NCBI RefSeq assembly: GCF_004028095.1
Contig: NZ_SBHM01000007.1
Span: 1,116,001 to 1,180,000 of the forward strand
Length of the DNA: 64,000 nt
DNA from: Paenarthrobacter ureafaciens
GTDB taxonomy: Bacteria; Actinomycetota; Actinomycetes; Actinomycetales; Micrococcaceae
Reading direction: 5' to 3'
Shown: positions 41,807 to 51,343 of the stretch, in pieces
Layout of the letters: every line of letters begins with the position of its first letter
How positions within the stretch are numbered: the first letter of the stretch is position 1
Made by a program: the position numbers and the translations under genes
The notes under the pieces: model-generated
Told to the model about the DNA's origin: nothing
Database searches by the model: none
The model's input: only the letters and a program-made list of their open reading frames with translations

Positions 41807-42835
41807 ATGTTTTCTTGGATCCCGGCCAGGAAGAAATCTGGTCCCCCGCGCCGACTCCCCCTTCTGGCCTCAATGGCCGCCGTGTCAGCACTGGCGCTGA
41901 CAGCATGTGGCGGTGGCGCCAGCGGCACGTCCAACCCTGATGGTGGACCGGTTCAAATACGGGTCATCGAATCGAACAAGCAGGACCCCACAGAACTCGG
42001 TGCCGAAGCCGGCAACTTCATGGAGATCTGGCCTGAGTGCTCCCCCGAGGTGAAGGTTGACCTCACTGCCGGCGAAAAGGTGGCAGAGGCCCTGGCCGCC
42101 AAGAGTGCCGACATTGGTATCACATCCCCCAACCGCGTCATCGGCGCAGTGTCCCAGGGGCTCAAGGGAAAGATCATCGGCGCGTCCATGCCTGTCTGGG
42201 ACCAGTACGTCGTGGTCCGGAAGGACAGCAAAGCCACCTCGTTCGCCGACCTGAAGGGCTCCACTTTCGCCATCAGCAGCTTCGGCTCCGCAGGGGACTA
42301 CGCCACTCAAAAGATCGCCCGCGAGGAAGGCTGGGGTCCCAACGACTTCAAGACCGTCACCATGGGCAGCCTTGACGGCATCATGGCCGGGCTCAAGAGC
42401 GGAACAGCCGACGCGTTCCTGTGGAGCGCCCAAGCGGCCTTCGGCTTGGAGATCGAAGGCTCCGCCAAAGTACTGGGCAGCGTGAAGGATCTTGTGGGCC
42501 CGAACGCCATGACAGTGGTCTTCGCTACCGATGAAATCATCGAGAAGCACCCCGCAGCCGTAAAGTCCTTCGCGGAGTGCTACTACAAGGCCACCGAGGC
42601 CATGATGGACGACTCCGCCCTGGCCACCAAGATGTTGGTCGAGGACTGGGGCATGAGCCCCGAGCTGGCGGCCAGGATCATCGAACATGAAATTCCGCTG
42701 AGCTCGCGGGACGGCGAATTGACCCCGGAGCAGCTGCAGGGGCTCCTGGAAGCTACGCAGTTCACCATCAAGTCCGCCAAGTCGCTCACGATCGACGATG
42801 TCAAGGGCATGTACAAGCATTGGAAGAGCCTGTGA
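41807..42835 (+). CDS. ABC transporter substrate-binding lipoprotein (NMT1/SsuA-like) 1
   Basis: 342 residues. Lipoprotein signal with lipobox LTAC (Cys34). The rest is an NMT1/TauA-type binding fold: ADIGITSPNRVIGAVSQGL near 99-117 and SFADLKGSTFAISSFGSAGDYA near 145-166. Closely related over its full length to the SBP at 46828. It captures an organic acid or sulfonate-like substrate. First gene of SBP-permease-ATPase-permease. Confidence 0.9.
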   Translation: MFSWIPARKKSGPPRRLPLLASMAAVSALALTACGGGASGTSNPDGGPVQIRVIESNKQDPTELGAEAGNFMEIWPECSPEVKVDLTAGEKVAEALAAKSADIGITSPNRVIGAVSQGLKGKIIGASMPVWDQYVVVRKDSKATSFADLKGSTFAISSFGSAGDYATQKIAREEGWGPNDFKTVTMGSLDGIMAGLKSGTADAFLWSAQAAFGLEIEGSAKVLGSVKDLVGPNAMTVVFATDEIIEKHPAAVKSFAECYYKATEAMMDDSALATKMLVEDWGMSPELAARIIEHEIPLSSRDGELTPEQLQGLLEATQFTIKSAKSLTIDDVKGMYKHWKSL

Positions 42836-42868
42836 TGACGGCCCCCCAAGGTGCATGGAGCTGAACCG

Positions 42869-43732
42869 ATGCAGACCAAACTTTCAGCACCTCCCCGCCC
42901 GCAAATTCGGATGTCCGCCCCCAAGCTGCTCCGAAACTCCAACGTAAAGGTCCAGGCACGCTTTGGCAGGGTGGCCGTCATTGCCGCCGTGATCGTCGTT
43001 TGGGAAGTCCTCACCCGGCTCGGCCTGATCGACGTCGACTTCGTATCCACTCCGCTGGCCGTCGCCGTCGCCTTCGTCGAGATGCTGGGCACCCGCGAAG
43101 TCATGACGGCGTTGGGCAGCACGGGTGGAAACATCCTCATGGCCTTCGTCATCGGCACAGCCGTGGGCATCGTCGTCGGAACCGTAATGGGCCTTTCCAA
43201 GACTCTTTGGCAGGCCTACTCGGCCCCGCTGCTGTTCCTGATGTCCACACCGAAGTCCATCTTCCTGCCCATCTTCATCCTCCTGTGCGGCATCGGTTCC
43301 ACGTCCGCCGTCGTTTTTGGGGCGTTCGAGGCGGCAGTATTCGTCACCATCAACGTGGCCGCAGGCATGGCGCTCGTCGAGGAACGCCACATGAAAGTGG
43401 CACGCGCCTTCAAGGCCTCCTGGGGGCAGACCATCCTCACCGTCGTACTCCCTTCCGCCCTGCCGGGTATCTTCACGGCGTTGTGGTTCGGCATCCGCCA
43501 CGCCTTCATCGGGGTCCTGATCGCAGAACTGTGGGCTTCCTCGGACGGAGTGGGTGGATTGATCCGCGTCTACGCCGAACAGCTGCATACGGACAAGACC
43601 CTTGCCTTGATGCTGGCAGTCACCATCCTCGCAGTCGTTGCGGGGACCATCTGGAATCACTTAGAAACACGGCTGACCAAGTGGCGGCAGACCTCCGCCT
43701 CCGGGGCCGCTACAACCACCGCGACAAGTTAG
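42869..43732 (+). CDS. ABC transporter permease (SsuC/TauC-like) 1
   Basis: 287-residue permease with about six helices and the coupling loop near 185-205 (EERHMKVARAFKASWGQTIL). ATG 42869 has GGAG nine bases upstream; an ATG at 42851 has no site. Ten bases separate it from the ATPase. Confidence 0.9.
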   Translation: MQTKLSAPPRPQIRMSAPKLLRNSNVKVQARFGRVAVIAAVIVVWEVLTRLGLIDVDFVSTPLAVAVAFVEMLGTREVMTALGSTGGNILMAFVIGTAVGIVVGTVMGLSKTLWQAYSAPLLFLMSTPKSIFLPIFILLCGIGSTSAVVFGAFEAAVFVTINVAAGMALVEERHMKVARAFKASWGQTILTVVLPSALPGIFTALWFGIRHAFIGVLIAELWASSDGVGGLIRVYAEQLHTDKTLALMLAVTILAVVAGTIWNHLETRLTKWRQTSASGAATTTATS

Positions 43733-43742
43733 GTAAACAGCA

Positions 43743-44543
43743 ATGCGAATGTCCATCAATGATGTTTCAGTCACGTTCACGCGTGCCGGAACGACGGTCG
43801 AAGCACTCAAAGATATTAACTTGTCGCTGCACGAAGGAGAATTCGTTGCCCTTCTTGGTCCCAGCGGCTGCGGCAAGTCCACGCTGCTGACCTGCATGGG
43901 AGGGCTCATGACTCCCACGAAGGGCCAGATTCTGGTGGGCGACTCAGTGGTGAAGGAGCCGGACCCCCGCCGGGCTGCCTTCGTCTTCCAGGACTACTCC
44001 CTGCTGCCGTGGAAAAACATCCTGGACAACGTCGGCGTCGGACTGCGGTTCGCCGGAGTCAGCAAGCAGGAACGCCACCAACGCAGCCAGGAACTGCTGG
44101 ACATGATGGGCCTGTCACAGTGGGCCGATTCCCACCCCGGCCAGCTGTCCGGTGGTATGCAGCAACGTGTCGCGGTGGCCAGGGCCTTGGCGATGGACCC
44201 GTCGATCCTGCTGATGGACGAGCCGTTCGGTGCACTGGACGAGCAGACCCGTCGTTCGCTGGGTGAAAGCATCTCCACGGTCCTGACGGAAAACAAGCAG
44301 ACGGTTGTCCTGGTGACCCACAGCCTCGACGAGGCCATTTACTGGGCCGACCGCGTCATCGTCATGTCCGCGCGTCCGGGCAAGGTCATGGCCGAAGTCA
44401 AGATCGAACAGATGCGTCCGCGCCCGCTCGACTTCATTGCCACGGAGGAGTTCGCGCAGCTGCGTTCGCGGCTCTTCCTGATGCTGAACGAAGCCATGGG
44501 CAACGGCCCCCACGCCAACCCTTTGGAAAAGCAGAGAGCATAG
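43743..44543 (+). CDS. ABC transporter ATP-binding protein (SsuB/TauB-like) 1
   Basis: 266 residues. Walker A GPSGCGKST (39-47), Q-loop FQDYSLLPW (near 83), signature LSGGMQQRV (near 137), Walker B ILLMDEPFGALD (near 157-168) and H-loop VTHSLDEA (near 192). Between the two permeases of the same importer. Confidence 0.93.
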   Translation: MRMSINDVSVTFTRAGTTVEALKDINLSLHEGEFVALLGPSGCGKSTLLTCMGGLMTPTKGQILVGDSVVKEPDPRRAAFVFQDYSLLPWKNILDNVGVGLRFAGVSKQERHQRSQELLDMMGLSQWADSHPGQLSGGMQQRVAVARALAMDPSILLMDEPFGALDEQTRRSLGESISTVLTENKQTVVLVTHSLDEAIYWADRVIVMSARPGKVMAEVKIEQMRPRPLDFIATEEFAQLRSRLFLMLNEAMGNGPHANPLEKQRA

Positions 44544-44551
44544 GGAAATCC

Positions 44552-45334
44552 ATGAAGCAACACAAAAATTCCCCGCTGGTATGGCCCCTCCGGGCGCTCG
44601 GGCTTGGTGCTTTGGTTGGTATCTGGGCTTACGGGAACGGTCCCGGCGGGATCTCCCCGCTGGTTCTGCCCACCATCCCCAGGGTCATGGAAGCCCTCGG
44701 TGAAGCGCTTGCGCAGCCGGCGACCTACGAGGCCGCGTTCATCACGTTCGGTGAAATCCTGGCTGCTTTCGTCATCGCCTCGGTGCTCGGCCTCGCAGCG
44801 GGCTTCTGGGCAGCGAGGACACCAGTCCGGACGCAGGTCTTCCAGTCAATTTTCGTCTGGGGCTACCTCGCTCCGCTGATCCTCTTCTACCCCCTCTTCA
44901 TCCTGTCCTTCGGCACGGGCGTGGGGTCCAAGATCGGTTACGGGGCAGTCAGCGCATTCTTCCCGATCGCCTACAACTCGCTGCGGGCCTTCGCTACGGT
45001 GAAGCCCACCATGCTGACGGTGGCCAGGGCGTTCGGAGCCAGCTCGTTCCAGACCGACTTCCTTATTAAGTTGCCGAGTGCGTTGCCGCTGATCAGTTCC
45101 GGCGTTCGCATTGGTGCGGGTGCGTCAATGATCACCGTCATCTTCGCCGAGATGTTGGCCTCCACCGCGGGGCTTGGTTATCAACTCGCGTTGAACAGCC
45201 AGACCTTTGCAGCTCCCCAAGCGTTCGCCATGATCATCCTGCTCATGGTCTTGGTTGGCGTGCTGCAGGGACTGGTCAATATCTTGCTGACGCCCAAGTC
45301 CGAACGGGGCAAATCCCTCAACGCCGCCCACTAA
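44552..45334 (+). CDS. ABC transporter permease (SsuC/TauC-like) 2
   Basis: 260-residue permease with six helices and coupling loop KPTMLTVARAFGASSFQTDF near 151-170. Pairs with the permease at 42869 to give a heterodimeric channel, unusual for the SsuC group where homodimers are the rule. 13 bases precede the MFS gene. Confidence 0.88.
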   Translation: MKQHKNSPLVWPLRALGLGALVGIWAYGNGPGGISPLVLPTIPRVMEALGEALAQPATYEAAFITFGEILAAFVIASVLGLAAGFWAARTPVRTQVFQSIFVWGYLAPLILFYPLFILSFGTGVGSKIGYGAVSAFFPIAYNSLRAFATVKPTMLTVARAFGASSFQTDFLIKLPSALPLISSGVRIGAGASMITVIFAEMLASTAGLGYQLALNSQTFAAPQAFAMIILLMVLVGVLQGLVNILLTPKSERGKSLNAAH

Positions 45335-45347
45335 AGCAAAGCGCACC

Positions 45348-46790
45348 ATGACCGAAACCCAAGTCCAGCCCACCCAACGCACGACGGCGGGGACAGCAGC
45401 CCGATGGATCATCCTCTTCTCCGTCACCACAGGCACCTTCATGGCCAATGTGGATGCCACAGCCGTAGTGGTGGCATTGCCGATGATGGCCAAAGAATTC
45501 GGGGTCGACATCGACTCCCTCCAATGGGTGTTATCAGCCTACTTGCTGACCATCACGGCGGTGGTTCCGTTCCTTGGCAAATTGTCGGACGCCATTGGCG
45601 GAAAGAGGATCCTCAGCATTGGCCTGCTGACCTTCATCGTTGCCTCGCTCGCAGTGGGACTGGCTCCGGCCCTTCCGGTCATGATTGCGTTCCGTGTGCT
45701 CCAAGGGATCGGAGCGGGCATGTTCATGGCGACCATCACGCCCTTGGCCCTGGCGACCTTTCCTGTGGGCCAGCGGGGCCGGATCCTGGGGATTATCGGA
45801 AGCACGGTGGCCGCGGGGACGCTTCTGGGGCCTGCCTTGGGCGGCGTCCTTACGGGGGCGTTCGGCTGGCGCTCGATTTTCCTGATCAATGTCCCTGTTG
45901 GCCTGATCGGTGCGATCGGCGTCATGGCCTTGGTCCCAAAGGACTCGAAGAAGGGGGCCAGGACTCCCCGACTGGATGTCCCCGGCTTTACGTTGTTCAT
46001 CATGTTCTCGTCCAGCCTGCTGCTCGGGCTGGGCTTCGCACCCCGACTCGGTTGGTCGCATGTGGTAGTCCTTGGACTGTTGGGAACGGCGGTTGTGACC
46101 TGCGGGCTTTTTGTCTTGCGTGAGCTCAAGACCGCCGTTCCCCTCATCAACCTCCGTCACTTCCGAAGGCGTGTCTATGGCTGGGGAACACTGGCAGCAT
46201 TCCTTTCCTACGTACTCCTGCTGTTTCCCGCTTTCCTGTTTCCCCTGTACATGCACGAGGTCCTGGGGTGGTCGATCGGCCTGACAGGCTTGATGTTGAC
46301 GTGCCAGGCAGTTGCCATGCTTTTGGTTTCACCCCTTTCCGGCTGGTGGAGCGACCGCGTCGGTTCCCGGCGTCCTGCCCTCGTGGCCTTGTCCGTCATG
46401 ATTGCCACGTTTGTTGGCGCCTCGTTCCTCAGGGAGTCTTCGCCGACTTGGTTGGTTGCCGCCTTGCTGGCACTCATCGGCGCGAGCGTCGGACTCTTCA
46501 GCTCACCGAACAGCTCGGCCGTGATGGGTGACCTGGGGCAGGACCAGGCCGGAGTAGCCAACGGCACGATCGCTACCCTTCGGAACCTGGGGAGGGCCAT
46601 CGGCGTGACGCTCACCGTGTTGCTGTACCAGCTGTTCGCCGGATCCCCCGCAACAGCCGGGATTTCTCCCGATCATTTCCTTGCCGGCTTCCAAGGCGTC
46701 CTGCTGGTCGGCGCGGGGCTTGCCGCCGTCGCCTTCCTTGCAGTGCTGCTGATGTACGGCAGGCGAGGTCGCACCACAAAAGAAATGTAA
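45348..46790 (+). CDS. MFS transporter, DHA2 (14-helix) family
   Basis: 480 residues with about 14 helices. Motif A-like GKLSDAIGGKRILSIGL near 80-96 and motif C-like GSTVAAGTLLGPALGGVLTG near 150-169. Family members export drugs or aromatic acids. In a catabolic operon it may export a toxic substrate or product, or act as a second importer. Confidence 0.88.
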   Translation: MTETQVQPTQRTTAGTAARWIILFSVTTGTFMANVDATAVVVALPMMAKEFGVDIDSLQWVLSAYLLTITAVVPFLGKLSDAIGGKRILSIGLLTFIVASLAVGLAPALPVMIAFRVLQGIGAGMFMATITPLALATFPVGQRGRILGIIGSTVAAGTLLGPALGGVLTGAFGWRSIFLINVPVGLIGAIGVMALVPKDSKKGARTPRLDVPGFTLFIMFSSSLLLGLGFAPRLGWSHVVVLGLLGTAVVTCGLFVLRELKTAVPLINLRHFRRRVYGWGTLAAFLSYVLLLFPAFLFPLYMHEVLGWSIGLTGLMLTCQAVAMLLVSPLSGWWSDRVGSRRPALVALSVMIATFVGASFLRESSPTWLVAALLALIGASVGLFSSPNSSAVMGDLGQDQAGVANGTIATLRNLGRAIGVTLTVLLYQLFAGSPATAGISPDHFLAGFQGVLLVGAGLAAVAFLAVLLMYGRRGRTTKEM

Positions 46791-46827
46791 GACCACATTC
46801 GCTCCAACAACCATTTAGAGGAGTTTT

Positions 46828-47838
46828 ATGCTTATGGGAAATTTTGCCCGCCCCGCCATCACGAGGAGCCTCCGGACAGCTGCCGCGGGCGCAGCCTTCA
46901 TACTGCTTCTCAGCGGCTGTGGTGGTTCCGCGGGCGCTGACGACGCGGAGACCAATGAGATCCGCGTCATTCAGTCCAACAAGCACGATCCCACGGAACT
47001 CGGCGCGGAAGCCGGGGACTTCCTCGATATTTGGCCTAGCTGCGATCCACAGATGAAAGTCAGCGTCACCTCGGGCGAAAAGACAGCAGAAGCCGTAGCG
47101 GCAGGCAGCGCAGACATCGGGATCACGTCCCCCAACCGGGTCATCGGCGCCATTTCCCAGGGGCTGGACGCGTCGATTATCGGCGCTTCAATGTCGGTAT
47201 TCGACGAATACCTCGTCGTCAGGCCGGACAGCACCGCCAAATCCTTCGCCGACCTGAAGGGCAAGACTTTTGCGATCAGTAGTTTCGGCTCGGCAGGTGA
47301 CTACGCCACCCAAAAGCTCGCCCAGCAAGCAGGATGGGCTGACACCGACTTCAAAAAGGTAACCATGGGGAGCCTGGACGGCATCCAGGCCGGACTGAAA
47401 AGCGGAACCGTGGACGCATTCCTCTGGGGCGGACACGCCGCTTTCGGTCTCGAGCAGGCCGGCAGCGCCAAAGTCCTGGAGAACGTGCGCGAACTCATCG
47501 GGCCAAACGCCATGACGGTGGTCTTCGCGAGCAACAAGATCATCAAAGAGCGCCCTGAAGACGTCAAGGCCTTTGCCGAGTGCTACTACAAAGCTTCCGG
47601 CCGGATCATGGATGACGAAAGTCTGGCCACGAAGATGATGGTGGACGACTGGGGAATGGACCCCAAGCTGGCGGCGCGGATCATTAAAGAGGAGATCCCC
47701 ATGAGCTCCCGGGACGGGAAGCTCACGGAGGACCAGCTGAAAGGGATTCTCGAAGCCACCCACTTCACCATCAAGTCGGCCGCTTCCTTGACGCTCGATG
47801 ACGTCAAGAAAATCTACAAGCCCTGGCAGGAGCTGTGA
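46828..47838 (+). CDS. ABC transporter substrate-binding lipoprotein (NMT1/SsuA-like) 2
   Basis: 336 residues, lipobox LLSGC (Cys31). Strikingly similar to SBP 1 at 41807 throughout (shared DPTELGAEAG, ADIGITSPNRVIGA, ISSFGSAGDYATQK, GPNAMTVVFA, MSSRDGKLTEDQL-type segments), so the pair arose by duplication. No permease or ATPase follows, so it must share the importer at 42869-45334 or the one at 61832. GAGGAG precedes ATG 46828. Confidence 0.9.
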   Translation: MLMGNFARPAITRSLRTAAAGAAFILLLSGCGGSAGADDAETNEIRVIQSNKHDPTELGAEAGDFLDIWPSCDPQMKVSVTSGEKTAEAVAAGSADIGITSPNRVIGAISQGLDASIIGASMSVFDEYLVVRPDSTAKSFADLKGKTFAISSFGSAGDYATQKLAQQAGWADTDFKKVTMGSLDGIQAGLKSGTVDAFLWGGHAAFGLEQAGSAKVLENVRELIGPNAMTVVFASNKIIKERPEDVKAFAECYYKASGRIMDDESLATKMMVDDWGMDPKLAARIIKEEIPMSSRDGKLTEDQLKGILEATHFTIKSAASLTLDDVKKIYKPWQEL

Positions 47839-47862
47839 CGGACCCCCGCCTGGAGGCGAACC

Positions 47863-48963
47863 ATGTCCAAACCCGCGAAAGGACAAGCATTGGCTGAATT
47901 CTTCGGCTCCATCACCGCTGCGGCAGTCCAGGCCTCCCCCGTATTCCTCGACCTCCAAAAGAGCACCACAAAGGCCTGCGAACTTATCCGGGAGGCTGGT
48001 TCAAACGGGGCGAAATTCATCGTCTTTCCCGAAGGCTTCCTGCCCGGCCACCCTACGTGGTTCCACTTCCAACCGGTCAGCAGCCCCATCTCAAACGAAC
48101 TGAACCTGAGGCTGTTCAAGAACGCCATCAGAGTGCCGGGGCCGGAGGCCGACGCAATCGCCGAGGCGGCCAGGGACGCAGAAGCCTACGTGGTAATGGG
48201 AGTATGTGAACGGGCCTCAAACGCACCGGGATCCCTCATTAACTCCCAACTCTTTTTCGGCCCCGACGGACAGTTCCTGGGCAAGCACCAAAAACTTCAG
48301 CCAACCGCCGGTGAACGCATAGTGCACTGGGGAGGATGGGGGGACACTCTTGGGCCTTTCCAAACCGAATTCGGACCCGCCAGCGCCCTGGTCTGCGGCG
48401 AGAATTCCAACCCCCTGGAAATCTTTGCCCTGACCGCCGCCGGAACCAGACTGCACGGAATGAGCTGGCCACCGCATTTCCGTTCGGCTGCGGACGGGAC
48501 TTCACTCATGCCGCAGACTTCGCTGCTGGCGGCACAGAATTTCGCGCTGATGTCCAAAGCCTTCGTTATCAGCGCTTGCGGCATTGCCCACCCGGGCTAT
48601 GCGGAAGACCTGGGGTTGACAGCGGAGGCCGCAGAAAGAATCGCATCAGGAGCTGGCCAGGGAGGCTCTGCCATCATCGGTCCCGACACCCGGATCCTTG
48701 CAGGCCCGCTCGACGGCACTACGGAAGGGATTCTCTATGCGGAGCTGGACTTCGACCAGTGGGCTCGCCAGAAGATCGCGCAGGACTTCGCCGGGCACTA
48801 CAACCGCAATGACATCTTCCAGCTAAGGATCAACCGCAAGCCCCCGACCGACTACGTCACCGCAGATAGCGGGGCGACGGCGGAGCAGCTCACGGAACGG
48901 TTGGAACCCGTAGAAGACCATGCGACGAACGACGCCTTCGTGCCGGAACTGACCACACCCTGA
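47863..48963 (+). CDS. Nitrilase (carbon-nitrogen hydrolase family)
   Basis: 366 residues. Catalytic Glu57 (FPEGF), Lys144 (GKHQKLQPT) and Cys178 (ALVCGENSNPLEIF). The CGEN form after the Cys and the RLHGMSWPPHF segment are typical of true nitrilases, which turn R-CN into the acid and ammonia, rather than of ureidopropionase- or amidase-type members. GGAGG precedes ATG 47863. It follows SBP 2 by 24 bases, suggesting a nitrile is imported and hydrolysed. Confidence 0.9.
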   Translation: MSKPAKGQALAEFFGSITAAAVQASPVFLDLQKSTTKACELIREAGSNGAKFIVFPEGFLPGHPTWFHFQPVSSPISNELNLRLFKNAIRVPGPEADAIAEAARDAEAYVVMGVCERASNAPGSLINSQLFFGPDGQFLGKHQKLQPTAGERIVHWGGWGDTLGPFQTEFGPASALVCGENSNPLEIFALTAAGTRLHGMSWPPHFRSAADGTSLMPQTSLLAAQNFALMSKAFVISACGIAHPGYAEDLGLTAEAAERIASGAGQGGSAIIGPDTRILAGPLDGTTEGILYAELDFDQWARQKIAQDFAGHYNRNDIFQLRINRKPPTDYVTADSGATAEQLTERLEPVEDHATNDAFVPELTTP

Positions 48964-48990
48964 TACGCCGCTTCATCAAGAGAACAATCC

Positions 48991-49023
48991 AGCCAGGGCC
49001 TGACTCCGCGTCGGGCCTTGGCT
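48991..49023 (+). terminator. Terminator after the nitrilase
   Basis: 13-bp stem AGCCAGGGCCTGA against TCGGGCCTTGGCT with two G-U pairs, 7-base loop, 28 bases past the stop. The next unit has its own operator. Confidence 0.6.
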
Positions 49024-49115
49024 GTTGTCTGACGGGGCTTCATCCACGACTCCCGGGCCAACTCCCGAATTTTCATGGACGCCTCATTGACACCACGAGT
49101 TGCGGAACGGCATTA

Positions 49116-49126
49116 TGGTTAGACCA
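49116..49126. promoter_or_regulatory. Regulon B operator 2 (before the ferredoxin)
   Basis: TGGTTAGACCA within ATTATGGTTAGACCATTAG, 17 bases before the ferredoxin start and just before its AGGAGG ribosome site. Binding would block transcription of the ferredoxin-Rieske operon. Confidence 0.8.
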
Positions 49127-49142
49127 TTAGTAGGAGGATCCA

Positions 49143-49466
49143 ATGGTCAAGATTTCTTATGTCAGCGCCGAGGGCGCAATCGATGTTGTGGACGCCGAGG
49201 TCGGCGACTCGGTGATGTCAGCGGCTCTCCGCAACGGGGTGTCAGGCATCATCGGCGAGTGCGGCGGGAACAACTCCTGCGCCACGTGCCACGTGTGGGT
49301 CCGTGAGGAGTTCCTGAATGCAGTGGGCACTCCAGGCGAGATCGAGGCGGACCTCATCGACATGGGCGTCTCTGAGCCGCGGGACTGCAGCCGCCTTGGA
49401 TGCCAGATCGTTCTCGAAGACAAGCTCGACGGCCTGGTCGTCGACCTTCCCCCAACCCAGCCCTAA
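49143..49466 (+). CDS. [2Fe-2S] ferredoxin, adrenodoxin/putidaredoxin type
   Basis: 107-residue electron carrier. Cluster ligands Cys40, Cys46, Cys49 (GECGGNNSCATCH) and Cys87 (RLGCQIV), the C-x5-C-x2-C...C pattern. It passes electrons from the reductase at 57652 to the Rieske oxygenase that follows. AGGAGG precedes ATG 49143. Confidence 0.95.
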   Translation: MVKISYVSAEGAIDVVDAEVGDSVMSAALRNGVSGIIGECGGNNSCATCHVWVREEFLNAVGTPGEIEADLIDMGVSEPRDCSRLGCQIVLEDKLDGLVVDLPPTQP

Positions 49467-49543
49467 TTATCACGTCCGGCATTGGCACAGCCCATGACCG
49501 GACACCGGTTTTCAACTCCGCTCAGGACGAAAGGATCCTTCGC

Positions 49544-50824
49544 ATGCTGCGTACGGACATCAACGAATTGTTGGCCCAAACAGGTCCGGGAACTCCCATG
49601 GGTGACCTCTTCCGCCGTTACTGGCAGCCGGTGCTGCTGGCCGAAGAACTCCCCGAAAACGACTGCCCCCCGGTCCGCGTCAAGGTGCTGTCTGAGCGCC
49701 TTATCGCCTTCCGCGATTCCGAGGGCCGCTACGGACTGATGGACGAGTTCTGCGCCCACCGCGGCGTCTCGCTGTGGTTCGGCCGCAACGAGGAAAACGG
49801 CCTCCGCTGCCCCTACCACGGCTGGAAGTACGACGTCACCGGCCAGGCCGTGGAGGTCCCCAGCGAGCCGGCCACGAGCAACTTCTGCGCCAACGTCAAG
49901 CTCAAGGCCTACCCGATGGTCAAGCGCGGGGACGTATTGTTCGCCTACCTGGGCGACCCCGCCGCCCAGCCGCCGTTGCCGGAGTGGGAAGCGTACACCG
50001 TTCCGGACGGCCAGGTCTTCACCTCCAAGCGCCTCCAGGAGTGCAACTGGCTGCAGGCCCTTGAGGGCGGCATCGACTCAAGCCACGTCACCTTCCTGCA
50101 CGGCGGCAATCTCGAAAGCGACCCGCTGTTCAAGGGATCCAAGGGCAATGAGTACAACAAGGGCGATTTGAAGCCGTTCTTCGAAGTGGTGGACTACGAA
50201 GGCGGTTTGCTGATCGGCGCCCGCCGCAACGCCGAGGAAGGCAAGTACTACTGGCGCGTAACGCCATGGGTGCTGCCGAACTTCACCATGGTGCCGCCGC
50301 GTGGAGACCACCCGGTCCATGGCCACTTCTGGGTCCCCATCGACGACGAGAACTGCTGGGCCTACAGCTTCGACTACCACCCCACCCGGCAGCTCACGGA
50401 AGCCGAAGTCGCTGCGATGCGCGCCGGCAAGGGCGTTCACAGCGCAAACGACGCGTCCTACCGCCCACTGGCGAACAAGGACAACGACTACCTGATGGAC
50501 CGCGAGTCCCAGAAACGCGGCGAGAACTACTCCGGCATCGAGGGAATCGCTCTTCAGGACTCCTCGCTCCAGGAATCGATGGGCCCGCTCGTCGATCGGA
50601 CCAAGGAACGCCTGGTGGCCACCGACGCCGGCATCATCAAGGCCCGGCAGAAGCTCTACAAGGCCGTAAAAGCACTGCAGGACGGCGTTGAACCCACCGG
50701 GAACAGGCCCAGCGACCAGAAGGTCCGTTCGGTGGCGATCGTGCTCCCCGCCGACCAAGCCTTCGTTGAGGGCATCGGCGAAGCCATGATCGCTGAACCG
50801 GCCAAGCCGCACACCTCGGTCTGA
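49544..50824 (+). CDS. Rieske non-heme iron oxygenase, phthalate 4,5-dioxygenase-like
   Basis: 426 residues. Rieske cluster ligands Cys70-His72 and Cys89-His92 (CAHRG and CPYHGWKYD). Mononuclear iron ligands His181 and His186 in GGIDSSHVTFLH, with bridging Asp178. The N-terminal GTPMGDLFRRYWQPVLLAEE is typical of the phthalate dioxygenase group. It hydroxylates or demethylates an aromatic acid. ATG 49544 has GAAAGGA upstream. Classical phthalate dioxygenase uses a one-protein FMN/ferredoxin reductase; here separate ferredoxin and FAD reductase genes make a three-component system. Confidence 0.9.
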   Translation: MLRTDINELLAQTGPGTPMGDLFRRYWQPVLLAEELPENDCPPVRVKVLSERLIAFRDSEGRYGLMDEFCAHRGVSLWFGRNEENGLRCPYHGWKYDVTGQAVEVPSEPATSNFCANVKLKAYPMVKRGDVLFAYLGDPAAQPPLPEWEAYTVPDGQVFTSKRLQECNWLQALEGGIDSSHVTFLHGGNLESDPLFKGSKGNEYNKGDLKPFFEVVDYEGGLLIGARRNAEEGKYYWRVTPWVLPNFTMVPPRGDHPVHGHFWVPIDDENCWAYSFDYHPTRQLTEAEVAAMRAGKGVHSANDASYRPLANKDNDYLMDRESQKRGENYSGIEGIALQDSSLQESMGPLVDRTKERLVATDAGIIKARQKLYKAVKALQDGVEPTGNRPSDQKVRSVAIVLPADQAFVEGIGEAMIAEPAKPHTSV

Positions 50825-50827
50825 GCC

Positions 50828-51343
50828 ATGTCCGATCACGATCACGAACACTCAAGCGTTCCACGTTCAGTGCCCGCGGGTCCGAGTTCATGCGCCCGGG
50901 CGGCCACCACCAAGGAAGCGGCCTTTCGGATTGACTACCCGCTGTCGGCCGCACGGAACACCCGCGTTGTCGCCTTCGACCACGAAGCCGAGCGCATCAT
51001 CCGTTCCGCGGCCTTGCTCGACTGGGGCCAGGCCCGCTTCTTCTCCGTTGCCGACCCCGGCGGGGTGCTGTCCGAAATCGGCGCCTCGGATGTGTCCTTG
51101 GAAGAGGTCATGACCGACACCAACACGGTGATCATGGTCTCCACATCCGGGGAGAACGGGGCGGCGGTTGCCGCCGTCGGAAGCCTCGCCCGTGAGCGGG
51201 GCATCATGACGGCGGGCCTGGTTGTGACGCCCGGTGCGCTCACCAGCGATGCGCTCTTCCACCTCCGGCCCCACGCCAGGATCCTGCTGGTCCCGGCCGA
51301 AGAAGATGACCTGATTGAGCTGCTGAGGGCTACGCGCGCATGA
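50828..51343 (+). CDS. Unknown Rossmann-like protein coupled to the PanB-like gene
   Basis: 171 residues I do not recognise. The N-terminus is His/Asp-rich (MSDHDHEHSS). The core TNTVIMVSTSGENGAAVAAV and ARERGIMTAGLVVTPGAL (near 97-137) looks like a phosphate-binding Rossmann fold. It resembles both SIS domains (ISxSGxT) and the tubulin/FtsZ T-loop region, without a full match to either. It overlaps the PanB-like gene by four bases (ATGA) and follows the Rieske gene by three, so it is surely part of the pathway. Confidence 0.7.
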   Translation: MSDHDHEHSSVPRSVPAGPSSCARAATTKEAAFRIDYPLSAARNTRVVAFDHEAERIIRSAALLDWGQARFFSVADPGGVLSEIGASDVSLEEVMTDTNTVIMVSTSGENGAAVAAVGSLARERGIMTAGLVVTPGALTSDALFHLRPHARILLVPAEEDDLIELLRATRA

